Shown here: positions 1 through 10,557 of the stretch, piece by piece | How the letters are laid out: the number at the start of each line of letters is the position of its first letter | How positions within the stretch are numbered: position 1 is the first letter of the stretch | DNA from: Eucalyptus grandis | Taxonomy: Eukaryota; Streptophyta; Magnoliopsida; Myrtales; Myrtaceae | NCBI RefSeq assembly: GCF_016545825.1 | Contig: NC_052620.1 | Location: 12,772,001-12,836,000 of the forward strand | Reading direction: 5' to 3' | Length of the DNA: 64,000 bases | The notes under the pieces: model-generated | Databases searched by the model: none | Seen by the model: only the letters and a program-made list of their open reading frames with translations | What the model was told of the DNA's origin: nothing | Position numbers and translations under genes: made by a program

Positions 1-451
1 TTTCACACAGCTATTATATGTGAGTTTAGTGGAAATGGGAAAAACCTGTCAAGGAATGATTATTGTCATTATTTAATTGTACCATGTCTTCGTTGGAAGA
101 TAGTGTTCATCCGTTTCGCTTGATGGATGTTTAATTAAGGAATGATTTTCTAAGTCGCTGTTGTCTTGGACCGCCATCAGTGCCCGTTGTCATCGGCCAT
201 GCCAACTAATCTAACAACAACTTTTCATTTTATTTTAAGTTCACACGTCTGCCCGCCAAAGTGGACTATAAAAGCAAATCTGCTGCTTTTCAGATTAATT
301 TTTAATATTTTCTTCTTCCCTTTTGACTTTGAAAAGATATGTGCAAACCCCACTGGTCTAGGGTTGCATTTTCCGAAGGAGAGCTATTGGGGACCTACAT
401 TGTTTTGTTGATTAAACATTGGCCACCTGAATCGACGTCGTTTTGGCTTCG
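1..451. other. Unassigned AT-rich sequence
   Basis: No coding region, terminal repeat or RNA gene could be supported here. The only open frame (81 codons, plus strand) has no recognisable motif. The stretch lies just downstream, in minus-strand sense, of the copia gag remnant and may be decayed sequence of the same element, but I see no protease or integrase motif to prove it. Confidence 0.3.
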
Positions 452-1164
452 CTAAAGCCACATTGGATCGACGTTAGTTCTATTTGCCTCCCATTGTTCA
501 TATAAACTGCCATGTACAATTTTTAATGGCTGCATTGGACGAAACAATTTATAACAATTTATGCCTTTTAATGTCTTGGATCTTCCTTTGAACCTATCAC
601 GGTGGTCTGGAGTCTTGAGATTTACCCCTTCCTCTATACTCTGGGGTAACAAGTTGTGGTTGAAAGGAGTCCACGCTTTTCTTCCGAGTCTCATACTCAA
701 AGCAAGCTAGATTTCGCTGCATCCAACTTCACTTTTCCACTAGATGCTGACAGGATGAGAGTTCGCCGCAAACTAAGGAAGAACAATGCTTGTAGCTCAT
801 AATTTGTCAAGCCTTGCAACTCATTCAAGTGGTCTGCCGTTGGAGTGGCTTCTTAATATTTCAAAGCAACAGCCTTCTTGATTAGATAAAGCTTGTCATT
901 TGCCGATACCCTCTCCTACAACACTTCAAGTTTCTTCAATAGTGCTTTTGCCAAAGTTTCATCCTCCACATGGTGATCGGCATTGCCATCCAACCATTAC
1001 CTATTAAAAACTACACATTGCTTATTAAGCTAACTTCCATTGTTCACCGTGTAGTTATGCTTAGCCTCGTTACTCTCTATTGGACCATCCATTTCCTTGC
1101 AATAAGTCAAATCAAGCATCTTGCTCTTGCATGTTCTATAGTTGGCACCATTTAGGCTGACCAT
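452..1164 (-). pseudogene. Decayed Ty1/copia gag fragment
   Basis: Read on the minus strand from the ATG at 1164, the start is MVSLNGANYRTCKSKMLDL, the LNGxNYxxWKxxM-type opening of plant Ty1/copia Gag proteins (the Trp is Cys here). After a frameshift near 1030 the homology resumes with ADHHVEDETLAKALLKKLE, then NDKLYLIKKAVALKY and DHLNELQGL, the usual order of the UBN2-type Gag domain. Several in-frame stops and at least one frameshift break it. The far end (GRSKTLKGINCYK) looks like the basic stretch before a CCHC zinc knuckle, but the remaining Cys/His residues are not visible. Gag would form the cytoplasmic particle that packages element RNA. No protease or pol follows, so this is a truncated remnant. 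Confidence 0.7.
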
Positions 1165-1716
1165 CGTACTAGTAGGAAGCAAGAACCTAGGTGAGAGAAG
1201 AAACAATTCAACCAAGAAAGACCACAATAACATAACGGAAGCAATGCGAGAGATTCACAGAGAGTAAAACATAGAGAGTTACGTGGAAACTCATTCTATG
1301 GGACACGAGTTGACGGAATCCATTAACCAATTTCAATCAAGAGTGCAAAGAGATTCGACCATACCAAGAATATACAAAGACACAACACCCCTTCTACAGG
1401 CTACTACACCACCCTCTCAAGGAGCAAACACAGCTTGCTTCGACCATACCAAATTACAAAGCATGTACTAACCACCCTCTCGAGGAGCAAACACACCTTG
1501 CTTGGAAACTCGGTACTGCCTCATAAAGAACCATTATAAATCTCACCCTTATGCCTCCAGTTTTGATTGCAAAGCAACCTTGATGCGTCGAATGCCGAGA
1601 GCCCCTCTTTTTCTCTCTCTCTCTTGGGAATTGATGGATTTTTGGCGTTTAATGTTTCAGTGGGCTAGAGCATGCAGGTTTTGTATCGTATTAATTTGCT
1701 GATTTGTCCGGGTTAG
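1165..1716 (-). repeat. Possible LTR and leader of the copia gag remnant
   Basis: This segment lies upstream of the gag remnant in its own sense. It contains phrases resembling the R/U5 region of plant copia LTRs (a GTTACGTGGAAACTC box near 1279 and repeated CACCCTCTC/GAGGAGCAAACACA blocks at 1412 and 1475). I could not find a clear primer-binding site, a TG...CA pair or a target-site duplication, so the boundary is a guess. Confidence 0.3.
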
Positions 1717-1717
1717 G

Positions 1718-1798
1718 CAACGCCTCATCAATATGATTAATGATCTTCCCAAAATATATGAGGTTGTGACAGGCACTGGTAAGAAGTCGAGGAAGATT
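1718..1798 (+). pseudogene. ALFIN-LIKE (PHD-finger) gene fragment
   Basis: The frame starting at 1718 reads QRLINMINDLPKIYEVVTG followed by TGKKSRK. This resembles the end of the conserved N-terminal DUF3594 domain of plant ALFIN-LIKE chromatin readers (RLFNMINDLPTIFEVVTG type), just before their basic linker. Those nuclear proteins bind H3K4me3 through a C-terminal PHD finger. Neither the PHD Cys/His pattern nor the earlier part of the domain is visible nearby. A TTAG dinucleotide context just before the fragment could be a splice acceptor, which would make this one exon. The open frame continues to 1969 but becomes unrecognisable after about residue 27. It is best read as a relic or a captured exon piece. 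Confidence 0.55.
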
Positions 1799-2184
1799 TA
1801 TCAAATACAAATCACAGCAGCAGCAGATGTAAATCAAATCCCCGGATTGAAGGCGACTTTATGCACTTGTTTTGGGTCATTTAATTTTTTCAAATTTCCA
1901 AATCATGAGGAGGGTAGACTTCATTTCTTGGGCTGGCCAGCCTGTGTGTATCATCCGTATGCACCCTAGAGTCCCATATTTGGTATTTCCATAAACTCTT
2001 TTCCCGTGCTAAGCATACAAAGCACCCAACCTTCCCCAACCCGGTCAGAATTCACCTCTTGGCATTAGCTAGAAATGTGTAAAAATTTTGTTGGATCACT
2101 TAGCATACATTAATGAGGGTCATCATTACAAGAATGGGTATAAGTAAGCCCTCCCCCTCCATTTTTCACCACCACTCACCAACA

Positions 2185-2221
<37 letters not shown>

Positions 2222-3540
2222 ATGCCACTCGCCGTTTCCTCTCACCTCAACTATTCGCTCGCTCACCCCTCTCGCCGCTGATCGTAGAGTGTAAGTGGAA
2301 TCCCTAGAACTAAGTTAGGTGGTTTGTTTGTCGTTCGAAACTTGGCTGTTTACTTGAGTTTTGCTTTGATTGCCAAGTCACTTCATGTCCTAGGCCACGG
2401 GCGGTTGCTACCGGTCGGCCATGAACTTGGTCATGAGCCACACCCCGCGCCCGGTTAGGTCATGGTCGCATGTTTATCATGACACTTGTTGCATATCATG
2501 CCTTCAGGCCATGTGCACATTGGCTACGTCGAAGAGTAAGAACCAGTGAATGCAGGAGTTGTTATGAAGATTTCATTCATGTAAACACTTAACAAAAGAT
2601 AAGATCCAGCGTCACTTGATGGTGACGTCGGTGCCCCGGTTAAGCCGGGATGCCTCTTGACAACGAGATGCCTCAAGAGAGTTTTGAGATGCAGCTGAAG
2701 AAGGCAATGCCCCGATTGAGCTGGGAGGACCCCGAGGCAAATGTTTTTGGGATATCGTAGCGTGTGATACCCCGTTTGATGACGGGATGGATAATGATGA
2801 AAGAAACCTTGCACATATTCATGTTTCTTGTATGGTTGCATGGTAAGACATAGATTCTTGACATGCATGTATAGTCGCTTTACTTTTGCTATTGATCTGC
2901 TAACAATACATAATAGCGGTCTATGTTTGTCTCATACGTCTTCATGCCAAGTTAGATGGTAAATCTACCCCCTACCTTCGGGCTAGTAATTTTACTTAAT
3001 GAGCTTGTCTCACTCCTTTTTTTCATAGACGTGTAGGTATGGTTGCACACGCCCTTCCTCCCCCTGTGTTCGGAGTCTCGATAAACATAGAATTTTCCTT
3101 TGATGACGTAATAGACATGGAGGATGAAGTAACTTTTCGTAGGTGTGACTCAACTGTTTGGATTAAAGTTGAGATCAGCGAAATGATCCCCCATCCTTAT
3201 TCTGCCTGGTTCGTCATAATAGACGAGGATCTTGTGGGGTCACTCCAGGGCTTCAATGGTGCATCGGGACCCAACAGTGGAGGCCTCTCCCTCTCGTAAA
3301 CGACCACTGATTAAAGGTGGATGAGGGAAACCAATTTTGATAGCAGTGGATAGGATCTCGTAGCTTACCCCAGGTATAAGTAGGTAATGTAATCTAGAAT
3401 GACCGTTATAATACCCCGCCATGTAAAATATTGGTGCCTAATAATATAAGTGTTTGATGTATCTTTGTGTTGTGATGGGTGTTCTTGGCACGCTTTGGCG
3501 TGCTTATAAGAAAACCCAAAAAAGAGAAAGAAACAGGTCG
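1799..3540. other. Unassigned, long-LTR-like segment
   Basis: No gene could be supported. A (CT)n microsatellite lies at 2188-2219. Between about 2330 and 3480 the texture resembles the long LTRs elsewhere in the window: a CT-rich leader, a GTAAGT-like donor near 2291, GC-rich CCCCG/GAGATGCC blocks at 2630-2790 and a polypyrimidine plus CATAG acceptor-like box at about 3020-3030. No TG...CA termini with a duplication were found. The 86-codon open frame at 3039-3299 has no recognisable domain. Confidence 0.3.
2188..2219. repeat. (CT)n microsatellite
   Basis: Uninterrupted CT dinucleotide run in a pyrimidine-rich stretch. It produces a spurious Ser-Leu open frame. Confidence 0.9.
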
Positions 3541-3735
3541 CCATGAGGGTGACGCTCCTAGGGCGTCACCCTAGGCGAGAGTCGACGAGGCCTCCCCTTG
3601 GCTGCGCGATAATCGTAAGCCATAGGCAAGGGCCAGTGTTGCCCACATCTGGGCGCCTAAGCCCAAGCTTGGCGAGGGTCGCCAGCCTTTCCCTAGGGCC
3701 GGCAAGGCCTCGCCCGAGGCCGGCGATGGGTGGCT
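3541..3735. repeat. GC-rich segment with a near-perfect hairpin
   Basis: An abrupt GC-rich island in AT-rich surroundings. At 3547-3571 GGGTGACGC and GCGTCACCC flank a 7-base loop, a perfect 9-bp stem. The rest is made of GAGGC/CCTCG/GGCGAGG phrases. It is similar in texture to the interior of TIR element E (51850-51998 and 63219-63480) but has no visible terminal repeats here. Open frames on both strands are composition artefacts. Confidence 0.5.
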
Positions 3736-4520
3736 GCAGCGGTGTTCTTTTGCCAAACGCATGTGTCCCTTTGGCAATAGACAGTGGCGACAGCGATGAG
3801 GGGAACATGGAGGATGACATTGTTTTAGATAATGATTACTGAATGGACATTCCGACGAGTCACATAAATTAGTTTTATTAATAAAATAATGCCACACCAG
3901 ATTTTCAACAAATCTCACCGGAGTTGACACTAACTGTTTAATCTTTAAAAAAAAGTGACTTAAATGTACCTTTTAAAAGTTTTAGCGTTTATTGTGTCCC
4001 CTGTATCAAGTTGTTGCACTTGGGGGTGTTCTTCTCTCAAACAATTCTAAACTGACTTTTCATTAGATATAGCCAGCGCATACATGGTGCTCCATTGTTG
4101 TTTAGGTGCTTACTAAGATTAGTTTAACTCATAAAGCAGAATTTTGACTGCCCAGTGCACTGACAATTGCTCTGCAATTTCTTGAGGTTTTGCTACACGA
4201 TAGTAGTAGGAGGAGAGAAAGTAAACCGGAAGGCTAGGAAATATATTTTTCAAAATGTTAAAACTCTGCAACACCTTGACCAGTAAGTTTTCTTCCAAAT
4301 TGCTAGTGATGTAGAATCAGGAGACATAGATTTGAATCACTGAAACTATCATGTAAATGTGTTGTCAGATATAATTACATAGTATTGTCACATTCTCCTG
4401 TCAATTTGACATAGCACATACGTTTTATAAGATCCTTGTTGAGCAACCTTTCTGACGCTGTACTTGAAGAAATTATATTCTCTCACACGTTATGTTACTG
4501 AATTTCATCGAAGGTGATAG
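3736..4520. other. Unassigned sequence before the PIGG fragment
   Basis: AT-rich DNA with no supported gene. If the PIGG-like fragment downstream was once a full gene, earlier exons would be expected here. I could not recognise the conserved metal-site or lumenal motifs of that family in any plus-strand frame. Confidence 0.3.
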
Positions 4521-4529
4521 TGACTGAAT

Positions 4530-5036
4530 TTCTTCGAAGGCGATAGTTAGTGACCATGGCATGACTGAGAGTGGTAACCATGTCATTTAAAGAAACTGAT
4601 TCATTGGCTGCTTTTGTTGGTCTGGGTGATCACACACTTGACCATGCATCAGCTACGGGCAATTCAGCTAATCAGGCACTCTATCAATTTCCGCGATTAA
4701 TTTCTGCTAAAAGACCGATCAAGAGCAAAAACATCTTTCTCAATTTCTGTCCGCTATTGGCAAAACTCTTTCCAAAGGATTGTACCAGGGTCGTGAACCA
4801 TCAGAAATATGTTTCCTCATTTATTTTGACAGACCAACAATGGTTTTAGTTACATTCATTTGATTTTTATGCTTTTAATATGTATGACCACCTTATAGTT
4901 CAGCAACCTTCCATTCTTCACTTATTCTCTTTGCTGCAGATTGACATTGTAGCCACTGTAGCTCTCCTCTTCAATTTACCGATACCAAAAAACAATATCG
5001 GCGTTGTCATCCCACATGCTCTTAACTTTATGACTG

Positions 5037-5040
<4 letters not shown>
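4530..5040 (+). pseudogene. GPI ethanolamine-phosphate transferase 2 (PIGG/GPI7-like) fragment
   Basis: Two exon-like pieces are visible. The first reads AIVSDHGMTESGN from about 4540, then after a one-base frameshift SFKETDSLAAFVGLGDHTLDH. The DHGM..GNHG..EETDSLAxFxGL order is the end of the alkaline-phosphatase-like catalytic domain of the PIG-G/GPI7 family. The second begins after a TTGCTGCAG splice-acceptor-like site at 4941 and reads IDIVATVALLFNLPIPKNNIGVVIP in two overlapping parts, matching the family's QxDxxPTLAxLxGxPIPxNNxGxxIP block. In living genes the enzyme adds ethanolamine phosphate to the second mannose of GPI anchors in the ER membrane. The frameshift, the missing N-terminus and transmembrane region, and the (CT)n run directly after the second piece mark this as a relic. 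A neighbouring near-duplicate (4500-4525 and 4526-4553) suggests local rearrangement. Confidence 0.65.

Positions 5041-5073
<33 letters not shown>
5039..5073. repeat. (CT)n microsatellite
   Basis: CT dinucleotide run immediately downstream of the last recognisable PIGG-like codons. It may lie in what was an intron. Confidence 0.9.
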
Positions 5074-5076
<3 letters not shown>

Positions 5077-5685
5077 GACATGAATTATTCAAGTCAACAA
5101 TTTTCAGCTATTATGAATTTTAACTATCACAATATGTGCTGATCAACTGCTGGATGATCAGGTCAAAAATTTCTCCCCATATTGGCTGTGTCCAATGGGA
5201 TTTTCCTTGGGGCAAATAGATGAACTGGTCTTGAGTATTTCAAATCTAAGAAGGCTATTTTCAGCTCACCCATCAAATAATAAATGGTGTATCCACTATC
5301 GATATCCTTATGCCGTGTAATCCTGCGAAGATAGAGCAAAGGATGGCCGCGGCCGATGATGGTGCCTTGGTTACGAGGAGAAGTAATTGATAGTGTAGTA
5401 CCGGGATGTTCTTTGCATAAGGTTTAGGCGTGTTGCTGGTTAATGCATCCATTGCAAGCACTTCGTTAGAAGATTGAAAGTGAATAGAAAGAAAATAAAA
5501 GGTGAGGGTTCGTGTTTTGAGTGAGGGACCGAGAGACTATGGGCTGAAGGAAAAAGATTAAAAATATATATATTAATAAAATAATAAAAACCGAAAATAG
5601 CAAAATGGAAAATTAGTTAGAGAAATTTGCCTTAATATTTTTTTTGGTTAGAGAAATTGGCATTGATAAGGTTGTTAGATTGTGG
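5074..5685. other. Unassigned sequence
   Basis: No supported gene. A 62-codon minus-strand frame at 5273-5461 has no recognised motif. Confidence 0.3.
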
Positions 5686-6278
5686 TAGGGGTGTAAATGG
5701 TTCGGTTGGGTTCCGTTTTTGAAAACCGAACCGAACCGAACCGATAAGAATTTATTGAATCCAACCAAAATCCGATCCGAACCGAAATCCCGATTTGGTT
5801 GGGTTCGATTCGGGTTTTTCGGTTTTTACTTTTGTGTTTGTATTTCTCTCTACATACGCCCTTTTTATAAATTTTTTATTTTTTAAATCGATTATGTAAT
5901 TATTTTTTATTCTTTTTATTTTATTTTTTTCCTTTTCTTTCTTTTTATTTTTTATTTTTTATTTTTCTTCTTCTTCTTCTTCATTGGCCGATTGTCACCC
6001 AAAGGGCGGTGACCGACCAATGAAGAAGAGTAAGAAGAAAAAGAAAAAAAGAAAAAGAAAAGGAAAAGGAAAAATCAAAAACTAAAAAAATGATTTTAAA
6101 AATAAAAATAAAAAGGAAAAAAATTTAGATTTTATCTGTTTGGTTCGGTTAACCGAACCGATAAAACCAAACTGGTTAAAAGTTTCGATTTTTAATGAGA
6201 ACCGAACCGAATAAGAACTGAACCGAAAAAAAAAACCGAATTTTTCGAATCGGTTCGGTTCGGTTCTTGACACCCCTA
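5686..6278. mobile_element. hAT-like fold-back MITE
   Basis: The ends are inverted: TAGGGGTGT at 5686 and ACACCCCTA at 6270-6278, continued inward by many CGGTTCGGTT/AACCGAACCG units on both sides. Imperfect 8-bp flanking repeats GATTGTGG (5678-5685) and AATTGTAG (6279-6286, 6 of 8 matching) fit the 8-bp duplications of hAT elements. The centre holds a second inverted repeat (about 5976-6036, TTCTTCATTGG...CCAATGAAGAA). There is no transposase, so it is non-autonomous. Open frames inside are not coding. Confidence 0.7.
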
Positions 6279-7457
6279 AATTGTAGTATTAAAATTAGTT
6301 TGGCTTTATTTAGATGGTGCACACATGATTTAAGATTATTTATAATTTTCTCTAGTTTAGATATTAAAAAATTAGTTTCTATTGAATTAAGCTTATGGGG
6401 TTGTTGTCCTAGGGTTTTATCACAAGGCTGTGTTATGTTCTTTACCTGACTCGTATCAGGTTACTTTATTGTGCTCCATTTTTGTACTCTTCCTTTCATT
6501 ACTATCTTTGATTGAATTGATTGTGACTCTTTTGTATGCTGTTTTAAGTCTTGATTTGCTTATTTTAGTTGAATGGTTATGTTACATTTTAGGACCATAA
6601 TAAATATAGAAAAAAAAAATTGCAAGGACAAACGGGAACCTTGCATTTTATGATTTGGTAAGAATGTGTGGACATCTTAGATGACAAATAATCAAGTTTA
6701 GATATTGCCAGAACACTAGTTAGATAGATAGTGTAATCAAGCCCCTACCCTATACCTCTAATTAGGTAGGAAGTGAGATGTACTCCCATACTTAACTTGG
6801 TTTTAGCCAAACTCAATAGGTTAGAGGTGATTTCTAATATAGAATTCTCATATGGTTAATTGAATCAAATGAAAATTCCAAATTTGTGTGAGGTAAGAAC
6901 ATAAAATAATCCACGCCAATTGAGAATCATCGGTCCACCTTTGACATTACCTCTGAACTCATCATCTACCTGATGCCTGTGTTGGGAGGGTTGCGACAAA
7001 GCAAAGCTTGGAAGTGGTAGTTGACAATTTGATTGGTAATTTACTGCCAATTAATCGGACCTAGTAAAATATGATAGTAGTTAATGATGGTAATATTATT
7101 ATTTCGTTTAGTAACTTATCAATGACTAATTGCCAACCAATCTTTTTTTTTTTTTTTTCAGTTTGTTTGAAATTTAACGGTGAATGATTAATTTTAAGAG
7201 CAATGACACCATATGTATATGAACAAATAAGTTGTTATGTCATGTGATTGTGCCGAAACACTCGCATACTTGACAAGAGTTAAGCATAATTGTTGACGTG
7301 GCTCCTCTCCTTAGATATGTCTCATCTCCATTTAGGTGTTGAGCGATAAGAAGAGAAAGATAATACCAACTAAGATAATCTTAGCCGTCAAATATGTCTT
7401 CGCTTACCAACTAGGATGATCTTAGCAGTCAAATACCAACTATGGACGTTAATGTGG
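6279..7457. other. Unassigned AT-rich sequence
   Basis: No gene, terminal repeat or RNA gene supported. A poly-T run lies at about 7143-7159. Confidence 0.3.
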
Positions 7458-7466
7458 CTATTATTG

Positions 7467-9078
7467 CGAAAAATTCTAAATAAGAACCTGAAATGGGGTA
7501 ATTTTCTAAAAAGATGGTCCAAAGTAAATATTATTTCAAATAAAGACTCAAAATAGTCAAATCAACATCAAATAAGGACCTAACTCACTGGTTGGCGAAT
7601 ACTTGATTTTTCCAACAGCCAGAATAAGACATTTTGGTCCAAAACACAATATGTTGGAAATTAGACAGAAAAGAAAACTAAAAAGCCACAAAAAGGGCAC
7701 AATTGTTGTTATTGTCTACAATATTTGAATTTTCCGGCAGCATAACATGGTTACCACGATCGACACTGCGAAACTGCCATGTGCCAACTTAGGAAATACC
7801 AACACTGCGAGAGTTTTCATGTCATGTCGACACTTCGAACACTCTCGGACACACTCTGACATTTGGTCAATACATGTTAGAAAATCTGACATATGGTCGA
7901 GTCGGAAATTTTCAATAAATTATGGGTCAAAATGTATATATGTGAAAAAATAAAAATAAAAAATTAATAAATGAGAAAAAAAAATTATTTTCTCTTCTCT
8001 TTCTGGCTCTCACTTCTCGTAATACACAATTCATCCCCAAAGTTTTTTTTTCTCTTCTCTTCCGACACATTTGACACACGAGTCCACAATGTGAATTGCT
8101 TGTTTTTCCCCCAAGTTTTATGAATTATTGGAATGTAGTTGAATTTCTCAAATTAAAACAATGGATGATATTAATAAATGGTGGATTAATGTTTTTATTA
8201 AAAATTCATTCTAGACTTTTTTATTATTTATTTATTTGTGAATTTGAATCAAATTAATTTGATTGAAATAATCATAAAAATAATAATGTATTATGTATAT
8301 ATAAAAATATATATTTAATATACAACGTGTCCCAACGTGTCGAAATTCTCTATTTTATGAGAAATGACATGTTAGCGTGTCGTTTTGTGTCGTGTAGTGT
8401 CAGTGCTACTTAAGTGCCAACCAGCTATCGCACCATGTCGCTCATGTTTTGCTACCACCTCGTCGTCACAAGCCCAAGCGCAGCCTTAACCATTGAGCAA
8501 AGCCCCTGCCTTTATCCTTTGTCTCTACGGGTTGCAAGACGGATCTGGGCTCAGGATGTCGGATTGAACGTCGCTAATCCCTGTCATCGATCATAGAGAT
8601 CCCAAATTTGTTGTCCTCCGAAGGTTGCCATTATAAGCCCAAACGCAGCCTCGAGCGTCGCGCGAAGCCGCTCCACCCTCCATCTCTACGAGTTTGGACT
8701 CGAGACGTTGTACCCGACGTCACACATCCCAGATCACCGTCCCCGGCCTTGGAGATCCCAGATCTTGTATCCCCTGAGGCCGGTCACCTCCACGGTATCT
8801 AGGAGAGAGACAAGCAGAGTGGTGATAGTTGATAGAGACTCTTTTTTTCTTTTTGTTTTTTCAGTTTTTTCTCTTTTCTTTTTAATCTCTATTTAGATTT
8901 TCATGTGGATAATAACGCCCTATTTCGGCTACTGAAAAATCGACTACTCGCTAGTCGGCGAGTCGAACCCTCATACGAGGCTGGTCTAGTCACTCCAAAT
9001 CCTTATTTGAAAAAATATTCATTTTGGGCCATCTTTCGAGAAAATAGCCCACTTCAAGTCCTTATTTGGAATTTACCT
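7467..9078. mobile_element. Non-autonomous Mutator-like (MULE) element
   Basis: The first ~90 bases (AAATAAGAACCTGAAATGGGG...) match the reverse complement of the last ~90 bases (AAATAAGGACTTGAAGTGGG...) at roughly 80%, giving long terminal inverted repeats. Flanking 9-mers CTATTATTG (7458-7466) and TTATTATTG (9079-9087) differ at one base, the 9-bp duplication size of Mutator elements. No transposase is encoded. The interior has a nested MITE and a GC-rich segment (8422-8830) built from two diverged tandem copies of about 200 bp. That segment could be captured host sequence (Pack-MULE), but I recognise no protein in it. Confidence 0.7.
7789..8413. mobile_element. hAT-like MITE nested in the MULE
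   Basis: A perfect 8-bp direct repeat GTGCCAAC (7781-7788 and 8414-8421) brackets the segment. The ends are imperfect inverted repeats (TTAGGAAATACCAACACT against TTAAGTAGCACTGACACT). Both arms are rich in GTGTCG/CGACAC words. There is no coding capacity. It lies wholly inside the MULE at 7467-9078, so it is the younger of the two. Confidence 0.65.
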
Positions 9079-9087
9079 TTATTATTG

Positions 9088-9586
9088 TCTATTTGATGAC
9101 GTTAGTGTCCGTTTTAGCATTTTCCATCCCTTATCTTTAATGGAGGTTTCAAATTGACCCATATGTGAAAATTTGAGATAGAGATCAACAATAAAATTTG
9201 GATACTCAATTGTAAAATGGGTAAAAGTTCAAATAAATAGCATATCACCACCTTAATTTTACTAACACATAAAACTGTTCCAGTTTTTATTGCACCCAAC
9301 CGTATAATTTTGCCATTTATTTAGACTCCTCTCGTAGGTATTTGGATGACGGAAAATAATTGATTTACTGAAAGTGTTTTTCATAAACTAAAAAAAAAAA
9401 GTTTAGATTGGAGGAAAACTATTTTTCTAAAAAAAAAAAAAAGAAATTGCTTTTCTTAAACGATAAGTATCCATGAAAAAATGAAAGCGTATAGGTTTAA
9501 AAATAAAATAAAATGGACTAGGCATATAAGTCAGCCTAATACCTTAAAAACACTCCAATTTTACCTTTTGTCTCACAAAATAGACT
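9088..9586. other. Unassigned sequence flanking gypsy A
   Basis: AT-rich DNA with two A-runs (about 9390 and 9428). No feature supported. It holds the left copy of A's target site at its right edge. Confidence 0.3.
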
Positions 9587-9591
9587 CGGCA

Positions 9592-10301
9592 TGTGACATC
9601 ATGAATTTCTAGTACCATTTTCAATTGAATAAATCGGGCCTTTCATCGACGCGTTTATAGTGCTATTCTTAGAGCCGATCACTCATGAGATAACTAGACT
9701 ATCTGGGAAAGTCATTAAGAGATTTAATACAATGGACTTCAAAATTCGATCAAAAGTCAATTGCTCGACCGTGCTAGTCCGCAAGGGTCATTATGGCATT
9801 GTCAAAATCGATCGTAGATCGGGATAGGTTGATTTGACTAAGATGTGTGATCAAAGTGTGGATAATTCCACCTAATGGAAAATTTTCGTCGAACGGCACT
9901 AGATCCATTTTTTGTCGTTTTGGGTACCATGTGCTCGTAATTGAAACCTTAAGATTTTCACAACCACCGAGAGTCGCCAATGTGTCGAGTGGGTTCATTG
10001 TGACTCGAAGAAAATTGACCACAGGTCATTTGCACTAAAAATCTCTGAAAATTACCCAGTAGCCTAGGTCATGCTAAAAACGCGCCTGAGTGAAATTAAC
10101 CGCGAATTTAAGTTCGATTTAGGAAATTGAAGATTTTGTCATGTCACAATAAATTCTAGGAGCATCGACTCAGTCTTAGAAGATTTTTTTTGAAACCCGA
10201 GACATTTTGGGAAAAAGTCGGCATAGGACCGTTTTTGTTCAGAAAAAGGCCGGGATCGTTTTTGATCGCAAAATTGGGAAGCTAATGGATTGTATGGGTG
10301 A
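9592..10301 (+). repeat. Gypsy A 5' LTR, first part
   Basis: Begins TGTGACATC and matches the start of the 3' LTR at 33920 over the shared part (GAATTTCTAGTACxxTTTTCAATTGAATAAATCGGGCC), then later 3' LTR sequence beyond copia F (AATTGGGAAGC...GGATTGTAT). It stops at the GGTGA target site of X1 (10297-10301). Confidence 0.85.
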
Positions 10302-10440
10302 TGTGGCACCCCTCGACGGCCCCGATCCGTTAGGGTCACCACAGGTACTTGTCACTTATCCTACTACATACCAGTCTAATGACTTTTATAATTAAAATGA
10401 AACCACACTTCATAGGGGTTGATCAATAAAATACTTTCCC

Positions 10441-10464
10441 TTTTTTTTTTTTTTTTTTTTTTTT
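10441..10464. repeat. Poly-T tract in X1
   Basis: Run of 24 T, absent from the corresponding part of X2, so a local expansion. Confidence 0.9.
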
Positions 10465-10557
10465 GTAAAGGGTCCTAGCGCAGTTCATTAGCGGAAGCAT
10501 AAACATATCTCACCAATCCTCACTTCAATAACAATAATGCAATGCACACCACCTATG

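Noticed and set aside
3543..3842. 99-codon plus-strand and 119-codon minus-strand frames
   Set aside because: GC-rich island open on both strands, no recognisable domain.
1718..5040. A single Helitron carrying both the ALFIN-LIKE and PIGG-like pieces
   Set aside because: Attractive, but I found no convincing TC start, CTRR end with hairpin, or AT insertion site. Kept only as a possibility in the findings.
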